From Nemertoderma westbladi (taxonomy: Eukaryota > Xenacoelomorpha > Nemertodermatida > Nemertodermatidae), in contig JAUCBJ010005393.1 in NCBI GenBank assembly GCA_032718475.1, positions 1 to 62,000 on the forward strand: a stretch of DNA of 62,000 bases, written 5' to 3'. Positions within the stretch are counted from its first letter, which is position 1, and every line of letters begins with the position of its first letter. Shown in pieces: positions 10,811 through 22,800 of this stretch. The notes under the pieces are model-generated. The model was not told where the DNA came from. It was given only the letters and a program-made list of their open reading frames with translations, and made no database searches. A program made the position numbers and the translations under genes.

Positions 10811-13800
10811 GTCGTCGTCGTCGTCGTTGTCGTCGTCGTCGTTACGATTTTGACATGCTAATAACTTTGTCGGATTTAAAGCTGCCAAGTTGAAAATTTG
10901 TAGGTATCAATATGAGCAAAAGTTGAGATTTTTGAGAGACTTTCAGACACCATCAGTGCAATGGTCTCCCGCTAGAGGGCCACATGTCCAAACATTAAAT
11001 GCCCTCCCATTTCTTTGCTTTTAATCCGTTTAAGCTGAAACTTGGCAGATATGTATTAGACCATTAGCTGTGACTTTCGAAGGAGGCGAATCCATCTGCA
11101 GTTCTCCAGTCTGCCGCTAGAGGGCCAAAGGTCTGAAAGTGAAATCGTTGTTGTCGTTACGATTTTGACATGCTAATAACTTTGTCGGATTTAAAGCTGC
11201 CAAGTTGAAAATTTGTAGGTATCAATATGAGCTAAAGTTGAGATTTTTGAGAGACTTTCAGACACCATCAGTGCAATGGTCTCCCGCTAGAGGGCCACAT
11301 GTCTAAACATTAAATGCCCTCCCATTTCTTTGCTTTTAATCCGTTTAAGCTGAAACTTGGCAGATATGTATTAGACCATTAGCTGTGACTTTCGAAGGAG
11401 GCGAATCCATCTGCAGTTCTCCAGTCTGCCGCTAGAGGGCCAAAGGTCTGAAAGTGAAATCGTTGTCGTCGTTACGATTTTGACATGCTAATAACTTTGT
11501 CGGATTTAAAGCTGCCAAGTTGAAAATTTGTAGGTATCAATATGAGCTAAAGTTGAGATTTTTGAGAGACTTTCAGACACCATCAGTGCAATGGTCTCCC
11601 GCTAGAGGGCCACATGTCTAAACATTAAATACCCTCCCATTTCTTTGCTTTTAATCCGTTTAAGCTGAAACTTGGCAGATATGTATTAGACCATTAGCTG
11701 TGACTTTCAAAGGAGGCGAATCCATCTGCAGTTCTCCAGTCTGCCGCTAGAGGGCCAAAGGTCTGAAAGTGAAATCGTTGTCGTCGTTACGATTTTGACA
11801 TGCTAATAACTTTGTCGGATTTAAAGCTGCCAAGTTGAAAATTTGTAGGTATCAATATGAGCTAAAGTTGAGATTTTTGAGAGACTTTCAGACACCATCA
11901 GTGCAATGGTCTCCCGCTAGAGGGCCACATGTCTAAACATTAAATGCCCTCCCATTTCTTTGCTTTTAATCCGTTTAAGCTGAAACTTGGCAGATATGTA
12001 TTAGACCATTAGCTGTGACTTTCAAAGGAGGCGAATCCATCTGCAGTTCTCCAGTCTGCCGCTAGAGGGCCAAATGTCTGAAAGTGAAATCGTTGTCGTC
12101 GTTATGATATTGACATGCTTATAACTTTGTCGAATTTAAAGCTGCCAAGTTGAAAATTTGTTTTGTTGAAAATCAGTTCAACAGTCACCCGCTATAGGAC
12201 TACTTTATGCCTGAAAGTGAATAGATTCTCCCGTCTCATTGATTTTAATCAGTTTAAGCTGAATCTTGCCATATATTCTGGACCACATGCTGCGTCTTTG
12301 TGGGGGGGGGGGGGGGGGGGGGGAGATTTAATCGGTCTGCCGCTATACGACGAAATTTCTGAAAGTGAGATCCGTCTCTCATTTCGTTATCCGTTATTCA
12401 AGATGAAACTTGGCCGATGTACGTATGTACTATTCATCCATAGGCTGTGTCTTTGTGGGGCTGGAGACCCTAATCCATCTTCAGTTCTCACTATACCGCT
12501 AGAGTCAGAAATGTCTGAATAGAAATGAAAGAGGTAAAAAGTGATTAGGCGAAATCTGCTTAAAATTTGCTCATACAGTAATACTTTCGAATTAGTACTT
12601 AAATTAAATTTAAGTCACGTGCTGCGCGAAGGCCCCACTTCGTGTTTATTTATGTAAACCTCCCTCGCTGCGCTCGATCGGTACATAAATACACTCGGGT
12701 CATAACGCTGCAAAGTGTTACTTTGCACACAATGATGTAAATAGTTATATTGTTTAAAAATTTCTGAAGAATTATGTTTAGTAAATGTTTTATTGTTTCG
12801 AAAATTCTGAAGTTTACTTAATCCTAAAAAATTTATTTTTTCAGATCTCTGCATGGGAGTTCAATGTGGTGTGAATGCCCACTGTGAATATGGTATTTGT
12901 GAATGCCGAAACAAAAATTATGCCATGTTAGGGAATGGAAACTGTTTTAAACACCGTAAGTATAATTATCATGATAAAATAGCAATTTGAACACTCCTCC
13001 CCAATACACTTTTTCAAATTTCTGCAATATTGTAAACAGCAATTCTATTGTGCGAGTAAATGCTTCCATTCCATAAAAATCACGTTGAAAAATTAAAACT
13101 TATTTTATTTCGGAATAATAACCAAATGAAACAAGGATGAATAGATGAAAGTAGTGGGGGGGGGATGATCAAGTTATTCCAATAAGTGTTGTGGTATAGC
13201 CCAAATCGCATATGCTGAGAGGGTGAGTGGGGTCATATCTAAATAGCCTGATCGAACAGGTGGGCCAACCACATTTGGCCAAATTTAACCCAATCGCGAT
13301 CGAACAGTTTGGCCAACCTCATTTGGGCCAAATTTAACCCAATCGCGATCGGACAGTTGGGCCAACCACACTTGGGCCAAATTTATTGAGGCTATGAAGG
13401 ATGATTGTATATTATGGGTATATTTATTTATTATTTTGGTCAGGGATAGTTGGTTAGGCCTTAACCCTAATTAAAATGTAGTAATGTCAGAAATTCCGAT
13501 AAATTTCTTAGATTATGACTTACGGTTTAGGCCGCCACTACTATAAATACTACTGTATGTTGTTTGGATTTGTAGGTACCCCAATCGTGACATTCCCGGA
13601 AATTACCTGCCTTCTACTCGTTGCCAGTCAACAACCAATCAGCAGTCGCTGATTAGTTTTTGGCCCAACCAGAATTTAGAACCCTAAATAGAAGTTGTGC
13701 ATATCTGCCAGCGTTTTGCCTAGCAATAATCAAACCGCAAAGTCGGTGTATGTGACTGCATTGTATGAATGGGACTGCTCTCCTACTTCTTCATTCTCGT

Positions 13801-16800
13801 ATAGCAAATATATATACATATATATATAGTATATTAAAAAATTGTGGCTGTCCTCATTGCATAATCCAATAAATTGAGAATAGTAGTGGAGTAAATCCAT
13901 TGGGTCGACTTGCAGAGTCCTGCCAGATTAATAGATGAACTCAGTTTAACCATCTGGCGATAATTGAAAACTGATATATATTATATAGTAAATTTGTTAA
14001 TGTTTCTAACATCCATGAGGATGAGATTGTATTAATTAATTATTAAGTAATTTAAACAGGACTTAGGATGATACAACTCTATAGCGAATGGAGTGGAAAA
14101 AATGAATTCGCAGTACAGGTCATTCCTGCTACTGTATTAGGATACACATTAAATCCATCCGTTAGGGTTGACTGTATTCAATAGCAACCGTATATGGCAT
14201 ACATTTGGCTTTAAAACCCCGCTACATTAAATCACGCGCAAAAACATTTAATTCACTTCCAAAAGGGCGCAGATTTATTATTTACGGGGTGTAATAATTC
14301 ACAAATTGATTAATTTCTCCTCCTATTTTAGGGGATGATATAAATGGACACATTTATGTGATTTTATCTTCCCCTTAGTGATTGGCTGATTTGGGAAGGA
14401 ATTTAAATACACAATTATGTTGTAATAAATCCGTCCGCTAATGATTGGTTGATTTAGGAGAGAGTTTAAATACACAATTATGGTGTAATAAATCCGCCGG
14501 CTAATGATTGGCTGGAATAGGAGGGAATTTAAATACACATATTATGTGTTATTAAATCCTCGCCCTAGTGATTGCCTGAAATAATACCCACCCCCAAGCG
14601 ATTGGATAATTTATCGAAATATAATGAGAGGCCTATTTGAAAATTACATACTGTACAACAGTACCGCAATTGGTAGCCTACAATTTAGGAAATAGAGGAT
14701 TTTCAAAGGATTCCCCCCTATATCAGCCTATCGCTAAGGGGAAGATAAAATCACATAAATGTGTCTGTCCTTTTATATTATACCCTAAAATAGGAGGATA
14801 AATTAATTAATTTGTGAATTATTACAACCCGTAAATAATAAATCCGCGCCCTTTTTTAGGTAAAATAAATGTTTTTGCGCGTTATTTAATGTAGCGGGGT
14901 TTTAAAACCAAATGTATGCCATAATCGTAAGGTAGCTTACCACATAAAGCAAATCAATCGGAAAGATGCAAGAGCCTCCGCGCTGTAGTGGTTAGCATAC
15001 CTGAACATTTATCGGAGGACGCGGGTTCGATCCCCGCTGGTGGTAATATTTTATAATATTGTTTTGAATATAATAAAATTCTATGAGAATAATAAAGTTT
15101 TCTTTATTTAATTTAACATACATTTCCAACCACCATATCCTACACTATGATTACAAATGTCCTGTATGTATATTTATTATATATATCTATATATATCATG
15201 TTTATAGCTTGTACTGAAAAAGCAGATGATACAAAGAAAAATTGCTCGAAGATGGCACTAGAAGGAAAATGCGAGTTGTATCCAAATATTATGTATAAAG
15301 ACTGCCAAGAGTCTTGTGATAAATGTGGCGATGGAATTGGTAAGTTCTTGTGCGTTATTAAACAGGTTACATTTTTAGACGAAAACATAAAATAAATTAA
15401 TTATTTACAAAAACAGTTAATCATCCTGGCCAAATAGTATGGAATACCACCCGGCCATCTATGACCGAATTACTTCAGAGACTATCCTCTCAGCCACCCT
15501 GAGGACCAGGGGTTCCGTTGGCCCATCTGGACTGGATGCAGATAGTTGGAGGAGGCTCCTGACATCCTTTGGAAAGAACTCAGTTGACCTAAGAAAGAGC
15601 GTCGCAGCAACTACCAGGCGCATAGCAACAGAGCATATAGATCCAAAAATACTAGCACCATATAATGCATCTCGACTTGCACCACTAGATAAGGATCCTG
15701 GAGTACGCCCTGTTGGTGTTGGGGAGGTTCTGCGGAGGATAAGTGGGAAGGATATAATGACCTGTATTAGAGCTGACTTAGAAAAAGTTGCTGAAAACAC
15801 TCAACTTTGTGTTGGACAGATCGGCGGAATAGAATACGCTATACATGCACTTAGAGATCACTTCGAGGACCCAGAATGTGAAGGGATCCTTCTAATAGAT
15901 GCAATCAATGCATTTAATGCATTAAACCGCAAACTAACATTACTAAACTGCCAGGTCATCTGTCCAGCTCTGTCAACAGCACTATGCAACTCATACAGAA
16001 GTCCCTCACAACTGTTCGTAGATAATGAGACCATGTTGTCAGAAGAAGGATCAACACAGGGTGACCCACTGGCACTGGCGATGTATGGTGTTGGAACCCT
16101 TCCACTAATAAAGCTAGTTGGTAAATTGGCACACGATTTCGATCAGGAAAAATTTGGAGAAGACAAATTGTTGGAAAAATGGTTTGCAGATGATGGAAAT
16201 GCAGCTGGCCGACTACAAACCCTTCGAACATACTGGGATGCCATATGCTCCTATGGACCTGGATATGGTTATTCCCCGAACGCAATAAAAACATTCTTAT
16301 CGTGAAGGAAGGATTCATGAGCGAAGCTAAAACCATTTTTGCTAACACTGGCGTACAACTAACCGAAGGTCATCGTGTACTAGGCTCAGTTATTGGGTCC
16401 CAATCATGCTGCAGTGATTATGTAAATGACAAAGTCCATTCACTGTGTGATCAGCTGGTTAAACTTCGAGAATTCGCTGTAACAGCTCCTCAGCCATCCT
16501 ATAGTTGTCTCGTGTATGGCATGCAACCTAAGTTCAACTTTTTATCAAGAACAACTCCTGGGTTTACCACTGCAATGGACCAAATTGATGACATGATTAC
16601 AGATCGGGTCATCCCAACCATAACAGGTAATCCCCCTCCAGGTAAAATACAGCGCGATCTCCTCGCTCTGCCTGTCAGGGAGGGAGGTCTAGCAATATTA
16701 AGATCAACCGACCTTCATCAGGGTATCCAGGAGTCCCGAAGATTATGTGAACCACTCTTTAGTGTTGACACCTGCTTAGAACCATCAGAAGCTCGTACAA

Positions 16801-19800
16801 AACAACAAACAATAAGCCGAGAAATAAAGAAAGATCGAATGGAAGGTGTGAAGGAAAGCGCAGAGTGCATCCACAGTAAGCTTAGCAACAGCGACCAATA
16901 CCTCCGCCTACTATCTAAGGAAAAGGGAGCCTCTTCCTGGCTGACCGCACTACCACTGACCAAATACGGTTACTCCCTACACAAAGAAGCCTTCAGGGAT
17001 GCACTGTGTTTGCGATTTGGGTGGCAGCCACCAAAGCTTCCTGCACTATGTTCATGTGGGGCCGAACACTCCATATCGCATGTCTTACACTGTCCAAATG
17101 GTGGATACCCCAGCCTTCGCCATAATGAGGTAAGGGACTACTTGGCGGAGTTATTAGTCGAGGTTTCTCATGACGTGCAGATAGAACCGCACCTTCAACC
17201 AGTGGGTGGTGAGCAGTTTAAACTGAGTAGTACCTCAACAGACCTGGATGCTCGACTGGATGTGGCAGCTTCTGGCATATGGGGTGGACGCTTCCAGAAG
17301 CTCTTCATAGACGTGAAGGTTTTTAATCCACTTTGCGCATCCAACCCCAAGTCGATCAATGCAGCTTATACAAAGCATGAAAAGGATAAGCGCCGCAAAT
17401 ATGAAGAACGGATAACTCTCATTGAACACGCATCATTTACTCCATTTGTAATGTCAACTACAGGGGGAGCTGGCAGGGGTGCTCAGGCACTATTAAACAG
17501 AGTAGCACTCCTTCTATCTGCAAGGCGGGGTGCTCCTTACTCCGAGACAGTGGCATTAATCCGTACACGTTTAAGCTTTGCGCTATTGCGCTCTTCAATA
17601 ATGTGTTTGTGAGGCGCACGAGAACCACGGATTAAACGGGTCCCAATTACTCTGGAGGAAACCGGAATACAGGCAGCTACATCTGAGGCCTGTATCAAAG
17701 TTTAAACAATGGTGAAGCCGAAGATGAGGAGGGAGAGGAGGAATATTAGATGTACACTTTACAAACTCTATTCATTCAGCGGTCACTACTAGAAATATGC
17801 AACTCTTTGGTGTTTATATTAATATTAATTACTATTAATTTTAGTTATGTACGGGATTATTTGCCAATATTGCGCATTCCATTACTATATGAAATAAGCC
17901 CATTAAACTTACAATAACATTATTTACAAAAATACAATTGAAAATTATTTCATTCTTGTAATACATCGGAAAAGAAAGTATAACCCTGAGTCTTATTGCT
18001 CTTACTATACCGATATGAATATTACTGATTACACACATATACTTGGGATTCTAACAGAAGTACTAATCCTGAGCCTGTAACGAAACAAAAAAAACAGTGA
18101 AGGCTGCTGCAAAGAACATTAAGACCAATCGTGTCCGTGTTATAGATGGTGTCCCCCCTGAGGTATTTAAAATACCTGAGTGTTTGAAGCTCATTTATCC
18201 CATCATAGTAGAAATGTACATAACGACAAGAGAGCCACAAGATATGAAAATAAATAAGTTGGTGCCAATTCCCAAGAAGGGCAACCTAACACTCTCTGGA
18301 CTTTTCGGGGGATCTCATTGATCTCAATTGCTGCAAAGATATACAATAGAATTCTATTAAATCGCACCAGGGATCCCATTGAGAGGCTGCTCCGTGGAAA
18401 TCAGAATGGGTTCCATAAAGGTTGTGGGACCATGGAGCCCATTTTCGCACTTAGAAGGATAATTGAAGAGTTATCAAAAAAGAAAGACAGGCATCTGGCT
18501 GTTATCTTTGTTTGACTTCTTTAAGGCCTTTGATTCAGTCTCTCGCTCACGTATGTTCAGCATACTTTCATTCTATGGGATTCCTAATGAAATTATTGCA
18601 TCAATCAGATCAGTATACGATGGTTCGACAACATTTGTGTCTACTGTTGACAGTGACACAGAACCATTTGATGTGTCTTCCAGGGAGACACACTTGCACC
18701 ATTCTTGTTCATAATTGTGGTTGACTATGATCTACGCATGTCCTTAGATCATCATAATGATGATGGGGTGATGATAACTGAACTCCACCTACTGGCTCCA
18801 GAAGTCGAGGAAATCCTGCCAAGTACCTAACTGATCTAGACTTTGCTGATGACTTAGGAGTACTCTCAGAATCACTAGAGGGAGCCCAACGGCTCCTCTT
18901 CTCATTAGAACAGGCTGCTTCTAGTGTTGGTCTTTTTATTAACTCCAGAAAGACCAAAATTTTGACAGTTAAGTTTGAAAGTCCTCAGCAAGTCTCTGAT
19001 TGGATGAGCATAAGCTCAATGGATGGTATGCTTGAGCATGTGGACGACTTCTGTTACCTGGGCTGGGATCATGGATCCGTCATGGATCCGTCATGGATCC
19101 GGAAGTCAGGTGAGGTCATTCGAACACGTAAGGGAAAGGCATTGGCAGCCTTGAATAGGCTTTCGAGGATTTGGAAGTCAACGAGAATTAATCGGAAACT
19201 TAAGGTCCGATTATTTAGAGCAGCAGTAGTTCCAGTACTTTTCTATGGGAGTCCATGCTGGGCTCTAACTGCTGAGGACACCAAATCTCTGGATGGCACA
19301 TTCACAAGAATGCTACGCGTTCATTATGTCAAGTACAATACATACCTCTCCAACCAGACACTATATAACATTGGAGGTATCTCATCGGTTCCACCAATCT
19401 TGACACTAGTTCAAAATCGCCTCCGCTTTGCAGGACATTGCTTTCGCCGTGAGGACCAGCCATTGCAACAGACCGGTTTCGAGCCCCAATATTTTTCTTT
19501 TTCATTATATATAATAGACAAAAAAAACTACCTCTGTACAGTAGACCCCGCACAAAAAGTGGAGAGTTCAGAACATTTAGCGAAATAATAACAATTATTA
19601 TCTAGAATATTGTAAAAAATCAATACATTTATATCGAATTATGTCTAAAAAATGTATACCAAAATGTACAGCAAAAATTTAATTCAAGGAAAATAAAATT
19701 AATTCCAGAAAATTAATTAAATTAAATCATATAGAAATAGAAACATTTCCTCTGTGAATTGGTAAATTAGCCTATCAGCCTATTGCAGTATTTATTGTTG

Positions 19801-22800
19801 TTTTAGCGGTGACCGGTACATATTTTAAATATTCAAGTAGCCTACTGCCAATAATTATTATAGTGACAGTCATTTATGTTTCGTGGTATTATAAATTTGT
19901 TCTGTAGGCTTTACCGTACTCAATACAGCTTGGAATGCAGCATTGCTGCTAGAAATACTGCTGGAAACAGCATTTTATCAATGTTCCCCATCATGAATTT
20001 AATTAGTTGTAGTATCAAAAGACGTGTAAGACTTACCCGCTTTCAATTGATATAAATAAGCCACGTGTGAAATGATTGAGATTTAATTTGTATTTGAATG
20101 GATCGAATATTAGTATCCATAGAAACCAAGATAAACAACTATCAGTGTAGCAACCAATCACAGCCGAATTTCAAAATTGGCTTCCCGTCCTTTTTAATCC
20201 CGCCATTTCGACCATATCCTCATATTTTTACAAAAAAAGAAACCGCGCCACTAGATTCAGGGCACATTATTAGTTACCCCTTATTCAATATCCATCATAC
20301 AATAATTCAATTCACTACTGGTCCATGGGATGCCGAATCATTTTGAAGTATTATTCTTATACATACAATTTGTAGGGTGTACATTTTTCAGGAACCAAAA
20401 CTTTAGCGTGTAGCATGTTAACATTCCACAATTTAATATACTTAACACAGGATCTTCATGTAAGGGTGTTGAATGTGGTATCAACGCCAGATGTTATTAT
20501 GGTACTTGCAAATGTCGTTATCGAAATCAAAAAATGTTGGGGAATGGAAACTGTTTTGATCACCGTAAGTTTAAAAAATCAAAATTGTTTAAATTTGTCT
20601 TAAAATGTATCATGCAATACTAAATATCGATATATAAATATACTCTCTATATTTATTAGTATTTAATGGTTGTCTTTTAGATTAATTTTTTATTGAAGAT
20701 AATACTTGTCAAAACTGTAGGCCTACTAAACGCTTCAACTGTAGTGATTAATGAGATCAGATCAATTTATGATGGATACACATCATCTATTGAGACCATT
20801 CATTAGATTCTCTACGGAGTATTTCAGGGTTGCACGCTTCAGATCAGCCTCATTTATTTTCATTATTGTGGTCTACAGTACATAATCCCATTTAAATGAG
20901 ATAACTGAGATTAAAGTTAGTAGTAAACCCCAAGTGATTGAGATTTTATCTAGAAAAATATTAAATCTTGCTGGTATCAGACATATGAAGAATAGTGGTG
21001 AAGAATTTCCAATTGAACATCTACTGATGAAGTCTTAAGGATTAGAAATGAAGTACTCTTCATGAATCTGGTCCAAACTAAACCGAACTAGATCAACAAC
21101 ATACATGGCACTCAGTACTTAAAAATAATACTTATACTTAAAAACTCATTTAAACACAAATAAAACTTTAAAACTCAAAAACAACCATTCATGCACCCAG
21201 GTGAAAGTCAATATTGAATTAAATTCGTTTTGTTTAATACATTTCAAATTTAATTGCATTTAATAAGGCGTTAAATAAAATTACTTTCTTCTGCTAACAT
21301 AACATTGCTTATACCAGCTAACCAGTACCGGTAGCAGGAATATAGTGATTGCAGTAATTGTGTACAGGCATGTGGCCCTTCGAAGCTTCGATGTATGCCT
21401 ACATATACTTTCTATGCATTAGTATAGCAAGTATACCACCCGAAAGTTCGAATCCCGATTAGGGTTGGGCTTAGGGCAGTAGTGTTACTCTCTCGGTGCT
21501 GTTAGGCCTAACACCACCCTATCTAGTTTTTTTAAACGCTGTAACATGCCTGCCTATGCTTTTAGGGCAACGATTTTGAACATTTCTTAGGTGAAATTTG
21601 CATATTTTTTTCTAATACGTCGCGATTTTTGCGAAGATTGCAAAAATCACGAACTTTCACAAACATTCCCAATTTTTTCGAAATTTTGCAAACTTATTAT
21701 AGGTACAGCTACGATAACTTAGTAAACTTAGTAAACATCGACAAATTTTTGGAAGGCCTATCCCTATACACAAATACATAAACTCCTAGAATTTTATTTG
21801 ATACCATCTTTATATGTATATAATATATTTAACGATTTAGAATTTGATGAAAAATACTAAAATATAATAAAATATTAAAAATACTCTCTATAATAGTTAT
21901 ATACAATAGAACATGTTAAAAATACTTCTTTCTCTAGAACTAATATATTTCGCTCTAGAACATTTTTGAATAGTAGTTTTTAAATATCAATTTTCTTACT
22001 TTTTATATTTCTAGAACATTCAAGATGATGGAAACATTTGTGAAGCTCCACCTATTATTTACCTTTCTTTAATATAGGTGATCCCGACATTTCTGAAATT
22101 TCGCATTTTTCGCAAATTTGCTTAGGCCCTGTTTGTTGCATGCACTAAATATGGCCCCGCTACGGCACATAATTATATTTTTATCACAAAGGTGTTTTTC
22201 ATTCCTTCCACCAAGTTAGCGGCTAATTCTACGGCCCTTTCATTTTACTCAAGACTGTTCTAATATTTTAGGATTAACATTACCCTTTTCATTGGCTTTT
22301 CTATCATTCAACGGTAGCTCCTTGCGAGTTGCTCCATGTCAGAAATAGTTGGCTCTACCATTAGTTTTTCGCTCATGGAGTTCCTCGTCAACCTCTCTTT
22401 GCGTTTCATCATTCTCGTGTCGGTTTCCGCCTGGCCCTCTTCTGGGCCAACACAATGTTGTGGCGTCAGATCGGGTACACTGGGCCTGATATTTGGCCTA
22501 GGTTCACCGCGAATCATTTGCCCCAAGACACCTGACCTCCTAGGCCTCTTCGCGTCATCTTGACACCATCGCTTCCTCGAGTGGTGGCTCCGCTATCATG
22601 CTTCCAGCCACGGGACCAGTTGGAATAACGACCAGTGTTCCTCCTTTAATGTTTAGTTGCTTCTTAACTTCCACATATTTGTTAAACAGTATGACAAAAA
22701 TTAAACCGCAGATATGTAACTAGCTCATATCCCCAAAGTCTGGCCTTGTGATGGTACAGCACGGGAAAACTAGAAGTCAGACTTTTTTCTTATAAAACAA

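Larger units (their letters stand above)
15421..17760 (+). mobile_element. 5'-truncated non-LTR retrotransposon with restriction-like nuclease
   Basis: The element contains most of the reverse transcriptase and the C-terminal nuclease region described in the next two entries, followed by a short 3' UTR. The 5' part is missing, as is usual after incomplete target-primed reverse transcription. It lies in the intron after the first ShKT exon. The exact 3' end is not visible; no long poly(A) tail is seen. Confidence 0.65.

Noticed and set aside
10841-12100. 315-base array as a coding repeat
   Set aside because: 315 is divisible by three but every frame has stops in each unit.
12615-12854. 79-codon minus-strand open frame overlapping the acceptor of the EGF-like exon
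   Set aside because: Runs through the splice site and the exon in antisense; no independent support.
15459-16348. Minus-strand open frames opposite the reverse transcriptase
   Set aside because: Shadows of the plus-strand RT, which has all RT motifs in order.
20098-20346. 82-codon plus-strand open frame
   Set aside because: No motif and no splice-site support; its ends do not match the phase-1 pattern of the gene.
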